DNA from: Desulfovibrio sp. | Lineage (GTDB): Bacteria; Desulfobacterota; Desulfovibrionia; Desulfovibrionales; Desulfovibrionaceae | DNA: 35,368 nucleotides | Direction of reading: 5' to 3' | Assembly: GCA_017454325.1 (NCBI GenBank) | Contig: JAFTDG010000045.1 | Location: 1-35,368 of the forward strand | Shown: in pieces, positions 15,330 through 24,014 of the stretch | Layout: each line of letters begins with the position of its first letter | Position numbering within the stretch: the first letter of the stretch is position 1 | Position numbers and translations under genes: made by a program | Notes under the pieces: generated by a model | What the model saw: only the letters and a program-made list of their open reading frames with translations | Databases searched by the model: none | Told to the model about the DNA's origin: nothing

Positions 15330-17585
15330 TTAGCGGTAATACAGATTGCGTCCACCAATGGTCAGCAGCGCCTGTTTGAGGTTGGCGCGGATTTCTCTCC
15401 TGTCCCAGATGCCCTGAATATGCCCACGGGAAAGAGCGCGATAGGAACGATGGTACTTGGGAGGAATATCCATGCCCGTGGTTTCCTTTATAACACCCGG
15501 CCCAGCAAAACCAATGTTGGAGGAACGCACTGCAAACTGGTACGGGGAACAGCCAAGGAAACTGGCCACCGGACCAGCAAAGGAATTGGTGTCGTACAGC
15601 ACCATATACAGACCGCCGGATTCAATGTACCGCCGCACAGCCACCGTGCAGCGTGGCATCTGAATGACACCGTGCGTGCCCTCTTGGATGCGTATACCCG
15701 CCGTGCCATGCACATAGGCGAGAAAAGGGTAGCGTTTTTTTTCTGCACGCTGGGCAGCCTCTACAAATTTGTAACCTTCGGCAGCGCCAACGGAACCACC
15801 ACGGAACGTGCCCATGAGCATGGCCACCACAAGCTTGATGTTGTCTATGCGCGCCTCAAACGTCATGCAGCCGCTCTTGGACTTCGTCTTTTTCTGAGCA
15901 GCAAGAATGCGGTCATCAAAACCGGGAAAGCCCAAAGGATTGCCCGCTTCGATTTCGCTATTGAATTCAAAGACGGAACCCAAATCAAAGACGTTTTTCA
16001 CATACCATTCCGGTTCCATAGGAAAATGGTAACCGCAGTGACTGCATACACCGGCAAATTCGGCAAACAGATCAGGCCCCCAAAGATCCAGACAGCCGTA
16101 AGCAGCGCTGTTGGGGCAAGTGACAGCCCGGTCAATCTTGTAGCGGGGAGAAAGGTAGTTCCACATCTTTCGCTGCCCTTCGCCAGACCAGCTAGAAAGT
16201 GCTGTCAGATCCTGGGTACTGCCAGCATCGCTCTTGGCATTGGGCAGTTTGCGGGTAAGCCTTCGCCAGGGAGCAAGCAGCCGGCCCTTAAACACATCCC
16301 ATTCATTTCCCATCTCTTCCATGAAGGTGCGGATGCGACGCTGATGCTTGCGATAGAAATCATATTTGAAACGTACCCAGGGTTTGCTAGCCCAGTCCCA
16401 GGTGGCCACGGCCATCTTAGTGAAAAAGGGGCGCCGGTCACGCGCAGCCAACCGCGAGAGACGAAGAAACTTTTGCTGCCGGTGTGCCAGGAGGCGGTCC
16501 TTGGCTGCTGCAGAAAGCCCCCATCTGGTATACATTTCATCCAGATTGGCATCGGGCTTGCGTATGCGTGCCATAGCCAACCCTTTGAGAACAGGCAGTG
16601 TGCGCGTGGAGATGACCACCTCGTCCGTCGCCCGCAGGACTTCCTGGCGCAGATGGCGAAAGAAATCAAAATGCCATGGTCGCGCCCCCAGCGGCGGTTC
16701 CTGTACTACACGGTCAATATAGCCAAACCTCAGGTTATCCTGTGCTGTGATTTTAAGATTATGGGCACACTGCTCGATAAGTTCCGGTGTGGCACGTTCG
16801 CCTGCTTTAAGATGACCTTCAATGGCAGCCGCCCCCTCTGGTGAGATTACCGAATAGTAACCGTGAGAGAGCATAAGCCGCTTATCGGCAAGACCGATGG
16901 CCTCCGCTCCGCCAGAGCCCCCCTCAGAAATAACAGCGATCACGGGAACGCGCAGGCCCGCCATACAGTAGATGTTGCGGGCTATCTGTTGCGCAGCGCC
17001 TGGATAGTCTTCAATGGGAAAGGAGCCTGGCGTGAATATATAGGTATGGATGGGAATGCCCTCGGTTTCTGCCACGCGCATATACTGGCGCGCCTTTGCG
17101 TTACCCCAGGGTTTGACCGAACCGCCGTTACGGTATTCCGCCCCATGGCCCTTTTCCTGCCCTATGACCATTACGGACTGTGTGTAGGTTTTCTTACCCC
17201 TGCGACGGGTGATGACTGCGCGTGCAATGAGCATGCCCGGGTCTAGGCTGTATTCATCCTGCCCGCCTACTTCCGTAAAATTATCGTAGACGTTCTCCAG
17301 AATGTCACGCAGGCAGATACGCTGAGGGTGACGTACAATGCGCACTCTGTCCATGGCGGTGATGTTGTCTTCAAGACGTCGCTCCACATAGCTGAACAGG
17401 TCTTCCACCGATGCAAGTTCGGCATAAGGGTCTTCAAGGGCTTCTGCGCGGACCCGTTCGGCAAAAGCCAGAAGCTTTTCTTCCAAAAGCTCTGCATTGT
17501 CCCGGTGCTTGCCTGCAAAAATATCATTGAGGTAGGTAAGCCTGTCGCGTAGGTTCTGGATACGTTTTTCGATATTATTGTCCAT
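15330..17585 (-). CDS. Fused carboxyltransferase, AccA-like then AccD-like (acetyl-CoA carboxylase)
   Basis: A 751-residue protein that joins both carboxyltransferase halves. Residues 1-330 are AccA-like: a helical start, YPGAAQQIARNIYCMAGLRVPVIAVIS (194-220), then EGGSGGAEAIGLADKRLML and YSVISPEGAA (221-254). Residues about 470-751 are AccD-like: cysteines 490, 498, 514 and 517 form a zinc-ribbon-like set with unusual CX7C spacing in the first pair, and GTAGIRIQEG (627-636) replaces the usual SGGARMQEG. A basic linker of about 130 residues joins them. Known fused carboxyltransferases place the beta-like half first, so the order here is inverted. It lies 40 bases after accC and 72 before the carrier gene. 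The likely product is malonyl-CoA for fatty-acid synthesis, but the acyl-CoA substrate is not proven. Confidence 0.8.
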   Translation of the reverse strand: MDNNIEKRIQNLRDRLTYLNDIFAGKHRDNAELLEEKLLAFAERVRAEALEDPYAELASVEDLFSYVERRLEDNITAMDRVRIVRHPQRICLRDILENVYDNFTEVGGQDEYSLDPGMLIARAVITRRRGKKTYTQSVMVIGQEKGHGAEYRNGGSVKPWGNAKARQYMRVAETEGIPIHTYIFTPGSFPIEDYPGAAQQIARNIYCMAGLRVPVIAVISEGGSGGAEAIGLADKRLMLSHGYYSVISPEGAAAIEGHLKAGERATPELIEQCAHNLKITAQDNLRFGYIDRVVQEPPLGARPWHFDFFRHLRQEVLRATDEVVISTRTLPVLKGLAMARIRKPDANLDEMYTRWGLSAAAKDRLLAHRQQKFLRLSRLAARDRRPFFTKMAVATWDWASKPWVRFKYDFYRKHQRRIRTFMEEMGNEWDVFKGRLLAPWRRLTRKLPNAKSDAGSTQDLTALSSWSGEGQRKMWNYLSPRYKIDRAVTCPNSAAYGCLDLWGPDLFAEFAGVCSHCGYHFPMEPEWYVKNVFDLGSVFEFNSEIEAGNPLGFPGFDDRILAAQKKTKSKSGCMTFEARIDNIKLVVAMLMGTFRGGSVGAAEGYKFVEAAQRAEKKRYPFLAYVHGTAGIRIQEGTHGVIQMPRCTVAVRRYIESGGLYMVLYDTNSFAGPVASFLGCSPYQFAVRSSNIGFAGPGVIKETTGMDIPPKYHRSYRALSRGHIQGIWDRREIRANLKQALLTIGGRNLYYR

Positions 17586-17625
17586 AGCGCGTCAATGCCT
17601 GTTTGTGCGTTGCCGGGGTGCAGGG

Positions 17626-19065
17626 TCAGAAACGCAAAATGCGTTCAGTGCTCGTTTTGAGAAAATCAACATTGGACTGGAGCGGTTCGCCTGTGGCATT
17701 ATGGCCGGTGAGCCGTAGATCACGCAAAAATTCCAGCCCGCGTGCTTTGGCCTCTTCCAAATCCTTGCCCCAAACGATGGCCAGAGCCAAATTGGGATCA
17801 AATTCCGTGGGAATCTCATACTGTTCATCTGTGGGCACATGCGTCAACATGGTCAACCATGGTTGCGGCTTCCAGGTGAACTGCTCAATATGTCCCACCC
17901 AAGGAGTGAAGTTATTATTGGGGTCCTCGGCGATAAGGCGGTATTCGATGCCGAGACCATCAAAGGTGATATCCGCCTGGCCATAACCAAGCGGCTCGCC
18001 GAGGCCAATGCGGATCTGCTCGGCTATGAGGTCTATATCCCCCTGCCCGCGCACCCGGGCAATGCGTGCTGAAACACCATTTTCCACCTGAATACGAGTA
18101 TTAACTTCCATGAGGAATGGATCACCCTTACGCGTGACAATCCATTCCCAGGTACCCACGTTATCGTAACCCACTTTTCGGGCCATAGTCAGGGAATAGT
18201 CCACAATATCACGCAGCACCCTATCAGCATCAAAGGTATAGGACAGTGCTTCTGGGGCGAAGCCGGGTGCGACCTCCAGACGTTTCTGGCGCCCTGAAGA
18301 CTGGATGGAGCAGTTACGTGTGCCAAAATGTACTGGACTGCGTCCGCTGCGGTCGGCAACGATCTGTACTTCCAGATGGTTGAAATCCGTAATACGCTGT
18401 TCAATGAGCACACCTTCATCTTTGAATTGTCTGAGGGCATAGTTGCGTATACGCCGATAGACGGAACGAAACTGATCTGGATCGTACACTTCTTCAATGC
18501 CCATGCCCCCCCCGCCAGCCGAAGCCTTGACCAGCACCAGCGGATGGTCGATGCCCTGTTGCTCCTGAAATTCAAAGACAGTTTTGGCTATGCGCTCGGC
18601 CTCCAATTCGTCATATATGGGACGGTCGGAACCAGGTACGGTGGGTACGTCAAGGCTGCGTGCCAACCGTTTGGTATTGATTTTATCACCGAGTTCACGA
18701 ATGATCTTCCACGACGGACCAATAAAAATAAGCTTGCGATCGCGTTTGGTCACGCGCCGTGCAAAACGAAAATCCTCTGCAAAAAAGCCGTAGCCTGGAT
18801 GTACGGCCGTACAGCCTGCCGCGTCAGCAACGGCCATGAGTTCATTGGCGTCATGGTAGGAAGAGACACGGTAAAGGCTCTTTTCTCCCCCCAGTTCGCG
18901 TGCCAGACGCACATGACCAGAGGCGGCATCATCTGCCGTATAGATTGCGGTAAATGCTGTACCAAGCTTGCAACAAGCCCGCATGATGCGCATGGCGATC
19001 TCGCCCCTGTTTGCCACCAAAATTTTGTGGTCGTGCAAGGGGATATGTTCCTGAGCGTTGTCCAC
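17626..19065 (-). CDS. accC: Biotin carboxylase subunit, divergent
   Basis: A 479-residue ATP-grasp enzyme of the biotin carboxylase fold. It carries KILVANRGEIAMRIMRACCKLG (14-35), HPGYGFFAED (89-98), the glycine-rich ATP loop KASAGGGGMGIEEV (180-193) and EVNTRIQVE (320-328). Several conserved positions differ from typical AccC: RDCSxQRRxQK is RNCSIQSSGRQK (250-261), and QVEHPVTE is QVENGVSA (326-333). It would carboxylate biotin on the carrier protein using bicarbonate and ATP. The start is GTG with GAGAGGG upstream. It is the first gene of the acc run. Its start codon lies inside the promoter of the divergent nucleoside phosphorylase gene. Confidence 0.88.
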   Translation of the reverse strand: MDNAQEHIPLHDHKILVANRGEIAMRIMRACCKLGTAFTAIYTADDAASGHVRLARELGGEKSLYRVSSYHDANELMAVADAAGCTAVHPGYGFFAEDFRFARRVTKRDRKLIFIGPSWKIIRELGDKINTKRLARSLDVPTVPGSDRPIYDELEAERIAKTVFEFQEQQGIDHPLVLVKASAGGGGMGIEEVYDPDQFRSVYRRIRNYALRQFKDEGVLIEQRITDFNHLEVQIVADRSGRSPVHFGTRNCSIQSSGRQKRLEVAPGFAPEALSYTFDADRVLRDIVDYSLTMARKVGYDNVGTWEWIVTRKGDPFLMEVNTRIQVENGVSARIARVRGQGDIDLIAEQIRIGLGEPLGYGQADITFDGLGIEYRLIAEDPNNNFTPWVGHIEQFTWKPQPWLTMLTHVPTDEQYEIPTEFDPNLALAIVWGKDLEEAKARGLEFLRDLRLTGHNATGEPLQSNVDFLKTSTERILRF

Positions 19066-19086
19066 GCTTTTTCCCTCTCATATAAA
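19058..19086 (+). promoter_or_regulatory. Promoter of the purine nucleoside phosphorylase leader
   Basis: -35 TTGTCC (19058-19063) and -10 TATAAA (19081-19086) are 17 bp apart, predicting a transcript start near 19092-19094. It overlaps the divergent accC start codon. A 12-bp palindrome, TGACCACGGTCA (19092-19103), lies at the predicted start site and may be an operator or the base of the leader fold. Confidence 0.55.
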
Positions 19087-19092
19087 ACATAT

Positions 19093-19297
19093 GACCACGG
19101 TCACGATTTTCCCCGCTGTCAGCACATCTGCCACAGGAAGAATCCCCTGCAGATGACGTATCTCTATACAAAGACCGTGCCTGTCTGGTATACGCAAATC
19201 CGACAGGAAAATCTACAGGCAAGCCAGACAGGCGAACGCCTGATTTTTATGGCTTCGCACAGCGGGGATCTCACACGTCAATGCAGAAGGGAATTGT
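19093..19297 (+). promoter_or_regulatory. Highly structured 5' leader, candidate riboswitch or attenuator
   Basis: The 205 nt before the phosphorylase gene contain several perfect complements. These are CACGGTC/GACCGTG (19096-19102, 19173-19179), CATCTGC/GCAGATG (19125-19131, 19149-19155) nested inside it, CCCCGCTGT/ACAGCGGGG (19111-19119, 19259-19267), and GCCTGTCTGG/CCAGACAGGC (19179-19188, 19224-19233). The 3' arm of the last overlaps the 5' arm of a terminator-like hairpin at 19229-19242, so the two are mutually exclusive. This is the usual logic of a transcriptional riboswitch. I do not recognise a known class. Confidence 0.5.
19229..19247 (+). terminator. Terminator-like hairpin within the phosphorylase leader
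   Basis: CAGGCGAACGCCTG (19229-19242) is a palindrome that would fold as a 5-bp stem with a GAAC loop, followed by ATTTTT. It lies upstream of the gene it would switch off. Its 5' arm is shared with a competing 10-bp stem. The U tract is modest. Confidence 0.5.
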
Positions 19298-20158
19298 ATG
19301 CAAAATTATGAGGATGTCCAGCGTGCGGCTGCGATCTTGCGTGCTACGCTCGGAATGCCGCATATACCTTGTGTGGCCCCACTTGGCATAGTGCTGGGCA
19401 CGGGTCTTTCTGGTCTTGCAGATAATCTTGCTGACAGGTGCGTCATACCCTATGCAGCTATACCGGCTTTCCCTTTGGCCAGTGTTGAAGGGCATGCCGG
19501 AGCCTTTATGTGGGGACGTATTGCAACACAAGGCGACGATGGTAAGAACTCTGGCTGCCTTGTGCTTTTACAACAGGGACGCTGTCATCTCTATGAGGGG
19601 CGCAGCCCAGCAGAGGTGTGCATGGGGGTGCGCGTCATGGCGGCCCTGGGCGTGAAAACCCTCATTATCACTAATGCCGCAGGAGCACTTAACCCGAACT
19701 TTACTGTTGGGGACATCATGTGCATAACGGATATTATCAACCATACGGGCGTTTCCCCATTAACAGGGGCTAACTGCGACGCCTGGGGGCAGCGTTTCCC
19801 AGACATGAGTGCTCCATTGGACGCGAATCTGCGTGCTCTCGCTTTGGAAACATCTACCCTGCTGGGTATCAGGCTGGAGCGTGGTGTCTATATCGGCGTA
19901 CACGGACCAGAGATGGAAACTCCCGCAGAGACGCGCATGTACCGGCAGTGGGGGGCTGACGCTGTGGGCATGAGCACTGTGCTGGAGATTATTGCCGCAC
20001 GGCATCTGGGCATGGCAGTACTTGGTCTTTCGTGCCTAACAAATAAAAATCTGCCGGACTGCATGGTTCCCACCCCACTTGACGAAATCCTGGCTGTTGC
20101 GAAAAAAACAGGCAAAAAACTGGCTCAACTTATCCGCACCTTGGTGACAAAACTCTGA
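19298..20158 (+). CDS. Purine nucleoside phosphorylase (trimeric PNP/MTAP type)
   Basis: A 286-residue phosphorylase that cleaves purine nucleosides with phosphate to base and ribose-1-phosphate for purine salvage. Motifs of the trimeric family are LGTGLSGLAD, VEGHAG, QGRCHLYEG, ITNAAGALNPNFTVGDIM, GPEMETPAETRMYRQWGADAVGMST and SCLTNKN. The last of these holds the base-contacting Asn. MSTVPE of most members reads MSTVLE. It is closest to PunA-type enzymes; methylthioadenosine phosphorylase is possible from sequence alone. AGGGAA precedes the ATG by 4 bases. It stands behind a structured leader and 52 bases before typA. Confidence 0.88.
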   Translation: MQNYEDVQRAAAILRATLGMPHIPCVAPLGIVLGTGLSGLADNLADRCVIPYAAIPAFPLASVEGHAGAFMWGRIATQGDDGKNSGCLVLLQQGRCHLYEGRSPAEVCMGVRVMAALGVKTLIITNAAGALNPNFTVGDIMCITDIINHTGVSPLTGANCDAWGQRFPDMSAPLDANLRALALETSTLLGIRLERGVYIGVHGPEMETPAETRMYRQWGADAVGMSTVLEIIAARHLGMAVLGLSCLTNKNLPDCMVPTPLDEILAVAKKTGKKLAQLIRTLVTKL

Positions 20159-20210
20159 TTTTTGCGTACAACGCCGCCCGTACATTCTTTAGCCATCGCA
20201 GGAAGACCCC

Positions 20211-22046
20211 ATGCAGCACAATGAATCTCTTCGCAACGTCGCCATTATCGCCCATGTTGACCACGGCAAAACCACCCTCGTGGATGGTCTCTTCAAGCAG
20301 GGAGGAGTATTTCGCGCCGACCAGCAGGTGGATGACCGCGTCATGGATAAGATGGATCTGGAACGGGAACGCGGCATCACCATTGCCGCTAAGAACTGTG
20401 CCGTCACCTGGAAGGGAGTGAAAATCAATATTATTGATACACCCGGCCACGCTGACTTTGGGGGAGAGGTGGAGCGCTCTCTTTCCATGGCCACAGGGGC
20501 CATACTTTTGGTGGATGCTTCAGAAGGCCCCCTGCCGCAAACACGGTTTGTGCTGCGTAAAACATTGCAAGCCGGACTGCCCGTTGTAGTGGTGATCAAC
20601 AAAATCGACCGCAAGGACGCCAGACCGCAGGAAGTGCTCAACGAAATATATGACCTCTTCATTGATCTGGATGCCGACGAGGAGCAACTGGAATTTCCAG
20701 TGCTTTATGCCATTGGTCGCGAAGGCGTTGCCATGAACTCTCTCGACGATCCCCGTAAGGACCTCACTCCATTATTTGAGGCCATCATCAAGCATATTCC
20801 CGGCCCTGTCCATGACCCTGAGCAACCTTTTCAGATGCTTGTTGCAGATCTGGACTATTCCGACTATCTGGGGCGGCTTGCTGTGGGGCGCATCATGCAC
20901 GGTACAGTGTATGCCAAGGAAGCCTTGGCTTGCATCGGAGAGGATGGGCTCCCACGCCCCCTGCGCGCCACCAAACTGCAGGTCTATGATGGCCTTCAGG
21001 TTGTGGAAGTTCCGCAGGCCAATCCCGGCGATATTGTGGTCATGGCTGGTATTGAGGATGTGACCATCGGAGACACCATTTGCACAAGGGAAAACCCACG
21101 CGCCCTGCCGCGTATTCGTGTGGACGAACCAACAGTTTCCATGCGTTTTGGCATCAATACCTCTCCCTTGGCCGGTCGTGAAGGCAAAATTGTGCAGAGC
21201 CGCGCCATTTGGGATCGTCTTGTCAAGGAGACACTGCGTAATGTAGCCGTGCGTGTGGAGCATACAAGTGACAACGACGCATTTTTAGTCAAAGGACGCG
21301 GGGAATTCCAGATGGCCATCCTCATTGAGACCATGCGCCGCGAAGGCTTTGAACTTTCTGTAGGACGACCAGAGGTTATCCTTAAGAAGGATGCCAGTGG
21401 CAAGACCCTGGAACCCATTGAACGTCTGTACGTGGACTGTGACGAGGTATTCATGGGTGTTGTTACGGACAAGCTCGCCCAACGCAAGGGGCGCATGTGC
21501 AACTGCGTCAACAATGGCACGGGCCGCGTGCGCCTGGAGTTTTCCGTACCTTCGCGCGGGCTTATCGGCTATCGCGACGAATTTCTGACTGACACCAAGG
21601 GCACAGGCATCATGAATTCCTATCTGGAAGGCTATGAGGAATGGCGGGGTGACTTCCCCACGCGCTATACGGGTTCCATTGTTGCTGACCGTGCGGGCAG
21701 CGCCGTTGCCTATGCCCTGTTCAATCTGGAACCACGAGGCGTACTCTTTGTGGAGCCGGGCGACCCTGTGTACGAGGGAATGATCGTGGGTGAACACAAC
21801 CGCGATAACGATATTGATGTCAACGCTACCAAGGAAAAGAAGCTCACCAACCTGCGTGCGGCCGGCAAAGATGAGAACGTCATCCTCACTCCTGTGAAAA
21901 AAATGACCCTGGAGCACGCCCTGCACTTTGTGCGTGAGGATGAACAGGTAGAGGTGACGCCCCAGTCCATCCGTCTACGTAAAACAGAACTCTCTGCCCT
22001 GAAACGCTACCAGACAGCCGGTAAGAAAGCCATGGGCAAACTGTAG
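20211..22046 (+). CDS. typA: Translational GTPase TypA/BipA
   Basis: A 611-residue ribosome-binding GTPase, full length for TypA/BipA. The G domain shows [10 protein letters not shown] (14-23), the switch region [30 protein letters not shown] and [10 protein letters not shown]. Elongation-factor-like domains II, III and V follow, then the TypA-specific C-terminal domain ([32 protein letters not shown]-type [21 protein letters not shown]). It acts in ribosome assembly and stress or cold adaptation. GGAAG lies a few bases before the ATG. It follows the phosphorylase gene by 52 bases with no terminator seen and may share its transcript. It ends convergent with the HD gene. Confidence 0.96.
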   Translation: MQHNESLRNVAIIAHVDHGKTTLVDGLFKQGGVFRADQQVDDRVMDKMDLERERGITIAAKNCAVTWKGVKINIIDTPGHADFGGEVERSLSMATGAILLVDASEGPLPQTRFVLRKTLQAGLPVVVVINKIDRKDARPQEVLNEIYDLFIDLDADEEQLEFPVLYAIGREGVAMNSLDDPRKDLTPLFEAIIKHIPGPVHDPEQPFQMLVADLDYSDYLGRLAVGRIMHGTVYAKEALACIGEDGLPRPLRATKLQVYDGLQVVEVPQANPGDIVVMAGIEDVTIGDTICTRENPRALPRIRVDEPTVSMRFGINTSPLAGREGKIVQSRAIWDRLVKETLRNVAVRVEHTSDNDAFLVKGRGEFQMAILIETMRREGFELSVGRPEVILKKDASGKTLEPIERLYVDCDEVFMGVVTDKLAQRKGRMCNCVNNGTGRVRLEFSVPSRGLIGYRDEFLTDTKGTGIMNSYLEGYEEWRGDFPTRYTGSIVADRAGSAVAYALFNLEPRGVLFVEPGDPVYEGMIVGEHNRDNDIDVNATKEKKLTNLRAAGKDENVILTPVKKMTLEHALHFVREDEQVEVTPQSIRLRKTELSALKRYQTAGKKAMGKL

Positions 22047-22064
22047 CGAAAAATACAGCATCCT

Positions 22065-23303
22065 TCATGCGAAATCGGCCAGCAGGGCATCAAGGCTCAA
22101 GGCTGGCAGTGAATGCTCACGCAACTTCGTCAAAAGCCGTATGCTTGCTTCCAACAAATGAGGTGAAGAAACCCCGTTGCGTATGGAGCTGTGCACTTCC
22201 AGAAAGGCGGCAAGATTATCGCAGATTTTTATAAGCTGACCGTCCTTGGGGTCAAGCTCATCGCGGTTGTACTGCGTTAGGGCAACAAATCCATCTACCT
22301 TGCGTATCTGCCCGTTTTCACAGACACACTCCTGAAATTCCGATCCCACGGTCAGCCCCAGATAATAACTTATGCGGGTGACAAGAGAGGTAAAGCCCTC
22401 GGCTCTGAGCGGGGCAAAAACGCGACGCTCCAGCTCGCTGGCCTCAAAATCTTTGATGAGCTGGGGTAATTCTGAGGTAGATTGCTTGACCGGCGAGATG
22501 ATGTCCCGCGTCAGTACTTCAGGCAGGTCATGGAAGAGACCGCAAAAGAAATTATTGCACGCCCGTGCGGGGCATGCAGCCACCGCCAAACTGAAAATAT
22601 AGGCATAGGCTGCCACAATGAACATATGGCCCAGTACGGAGGTAGCCGGTATGCGTGGGGCCTGGGTCCAGCGGGTCTGGAAGCGCAGCTGCCCACAGAG
22701 GTTTGCCAATCGTGCCAGCGCCGTACCCGGCGTGCGCATGGCTGCAAGGCCTAGCAGCTCCGTAAAGATATCCAGCCTGTCAGGGAACGACTGCCCGATA
22801 TCGCCCATCTCTTCATCAAAGGGAGCGTTCAAAGGTTCAATAAGTCTAAATTCCCACTGAGAGGCAAAAAGATGGGCTGCAGTAAGTATGCGTCGGGCTG
22901 GCGTATCCGTATCCGGCGTGGCGTGCCACCGGCATAGACGTTCCCAGAAGGGTCCCAACGGAGCGAGGGCCGGCTCCAGACATGAGAGCACATGTTCTGT
23001 AAGACGTTGAAACTGTTTTGGATTTTTTTTGATCCTGTAAAAAATCGGGGGTTTTACATCAGTAATGATTAGCCGGTAAAAATAGTCAAACAACCCTCCC
23101 TCTATAACCTCGCTGGCCAAGGCCACACGCTGGGCCGGAGGTAAATTTTGCGAATTCTCATGCCAGAGTACGCAGGCCAATAACATCTTGTGGGCCTGCT
23201 TATCAATTTCCAACAACTCCACAGGCCGGAGTTTGTCGTTCCAGCGCAGGAGATACGCACCGGAAAAGATAAGCTGCAAAAGATTCTTGCGGATAGTGAC
23301 CAT
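22065..23303 (-). CDS. HD-domain hydrolase (YfbR-like)
   Basis: A 412-residue soluble protein. The second half carries an HD domain of the YfbR/HD_3 type: LGHMFIVAAYAY supplies the first His, FCGLFHDLPEVLTRDIISPVK has the HD pair and the E...D..PVK signature, and an Asp occurs in KICDNLAAFLEVH. The relatives are metal-dependent 5'-deoxynucleotidases or similar phosphohydrolases. The first half has helical segments with spaced histidines (KQAHKML, VLWHEN) but no clear second active site; the protein is about twice YfbR's length. The ATG at 23303 is chosen over a longer frame because GGGAGG lies 4 bases upstream. It is transcribed alone, convergent with typA and divergent from rplM. Confidence 0.7.
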   Translation of the reverse strand: MVTIRKNLLQLIFSGAYLLRWNDKLRPVELLEIDKQAHKMLLACVLWHENSQNLPPAQRVALASEVIEGGLFDYFYRLIITDVKPPIFYRIKKNPKQFQRLTEHVLSCLEPALAPLGPFWERLCRWHATPDTDTPARRILTAAHLFASQWEFRLIEPLNAPFDEEMGDIGQSFPDRLDIFTELLGLAAMRTPGTALARLANLCGQLRFQTRWTQAPRIPATSVLGHMFIVAAYAYIFSLAVAACPARACNNFFCGLFHDLPEVLTRDIISPVKQSTSELPQLIKDFEASELERRVFAPLRAEGFTSLVTRISYYLGLTVGSEFQECVCENGQIRKVDGFVALTQYNRDELDPKDGQLIKICDNLAAFLEVHSSIRNGVSSPHLLEASIRLLTKLREHSLPALSLDALLADFA

Positions 23304-23426
23304 AATCCTCCCAATGAGTATATTGGGATAAACTATAGGGAGGAGCAGGCGGAATTTCAAGTTATGCTCAAGCGTGTCATGGTGTTATGAAATTGCTATG
23401 TTTTTCCACTTCATTGCACTACACGC

Positions 23427-23453
23427 TTGACAGCATGACGCATGTGGTATAGC
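23427..23453 (+). promoter_or_regulatory. Promoter of rplM-rpsI
   Basis: A perfect -35 TTGACA (23427-23432) is followed after a short 15-bp spacer by TATAGC (23448-23453). This leaves a leader of about 110 nt before rplM, where an autoregulatory structure could lie; I see no clear one. The 266-base gap between the divergent HD gene and rplM holds nothing else I can support. Confidence 0.5.
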
Positions 23454-23569
23454 AAAAAATTTCTTTGCGGTACTGCAGCTATCCCCGTTTGGCGACGTAT
23501 CGTGCTAGAAAGTGGTATGCGGCCTTATATTGCCGTTGATATTTGCCAGAGATGAGGAGTCATTATTCC

Positions 23570-24004
23570 ATGAAGACGTTCAGCCCCACCCCCAAGGACA
23601 TCAACCACCAGTGGTATGTGGTTGACGCTCAGGATCAGGTGCTTGGCCGTCTGGCAAGCCAGATTGCCCACCGACTGCGCGGGAAGCACAAACCAGAATT
23701 TGCCCCGCACATGGACAACGGGGATTTTATTGTGGTTGTCAACTGTGAAAAGATCAAGGTTACCGGCACTAAGCTGACGCAAAAAAAATATTATCGCCAT
23801 TCTGGCTGGGTGGGTGGTCTCAAGACCACGAGCCTGAATGATATGCTTGCGCAGACGCCTGCCCGGGTGCTTGCTGCCGCTGTGCGCGGCATGCTGCCCA
23901 AGAACCGTTTGGGTCGCGCTATGTTAAAGAAACTCAAGATCTATGCCGGGCCGGAACATCCACATACGGCCCAGAATCCCCAACCACTGACGCTGCCGCA
24001 TTAA
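23570..24004 (+). CDS. rplM: 50S ribosomal protein L13
   Basis: A 144-residue L13, full length, beginning [20 protein letters not shown] with the family features [54 protein letters not shown] and [30 protein letters not shown]. It is an early assembly protein of the large subunit. The ATG at 23570 is chosen over one 27 bases upstream because GAGGAG lies 11 bases before it and because the family starts here. It pairs with rpsI 10 bases downstream, the standard bacterial arrangement. Confidence 0.98.
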   Translation: MKTFSPTPKDINHQWYVVDAQDQVLGRLASQIAHRLRGKHKPEFAPHMDNGDFIVVVNCEKIKVTGTKLTQKKYYRHSGWVGGLKTTSLNDMLAQTPARVLAAAVRGMLPKNRLGRAMLKKLKIYAGPEHPHTAQNPQPLTLPH

Positions 24005-24014
24005 GGAGATAGGC

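Noticed and set aside
15297..16844. 515-residue plus-strand ORF opposite the carboxyltransferase gene
   Set aside because: It is the antisense shadow of a clear AccA-AccD coding sequence; its translation has no domain and it begins in the gap before the carrier gene without a good ribosome binding site.
19093..19250. Cobalamin riboswitch
   Set aside because: CCCCGCTGT, GCCACAG and AAGCCAGA occur in a suggestive order, but the defining core and B12 box are not there. An Rfam scan would settle it.
18328..19311. 327-residue plus-strand ORF opposite accC
   Set aside because: It is antisense to the biotin carboxylase gene and overlaps the phosphorylase promoter and leader; no recognisable protein features.
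21285..21926. 213-residue minus-strand ORF opposite typA
   Set aside because: Shadow of the TypA coding sequence.
22041..22058. CTGTA/TACAG hairpin at the typA stop
   Set aside because: Five weak base pairs with an A-rich loop and no T run; not a convincing terminator.
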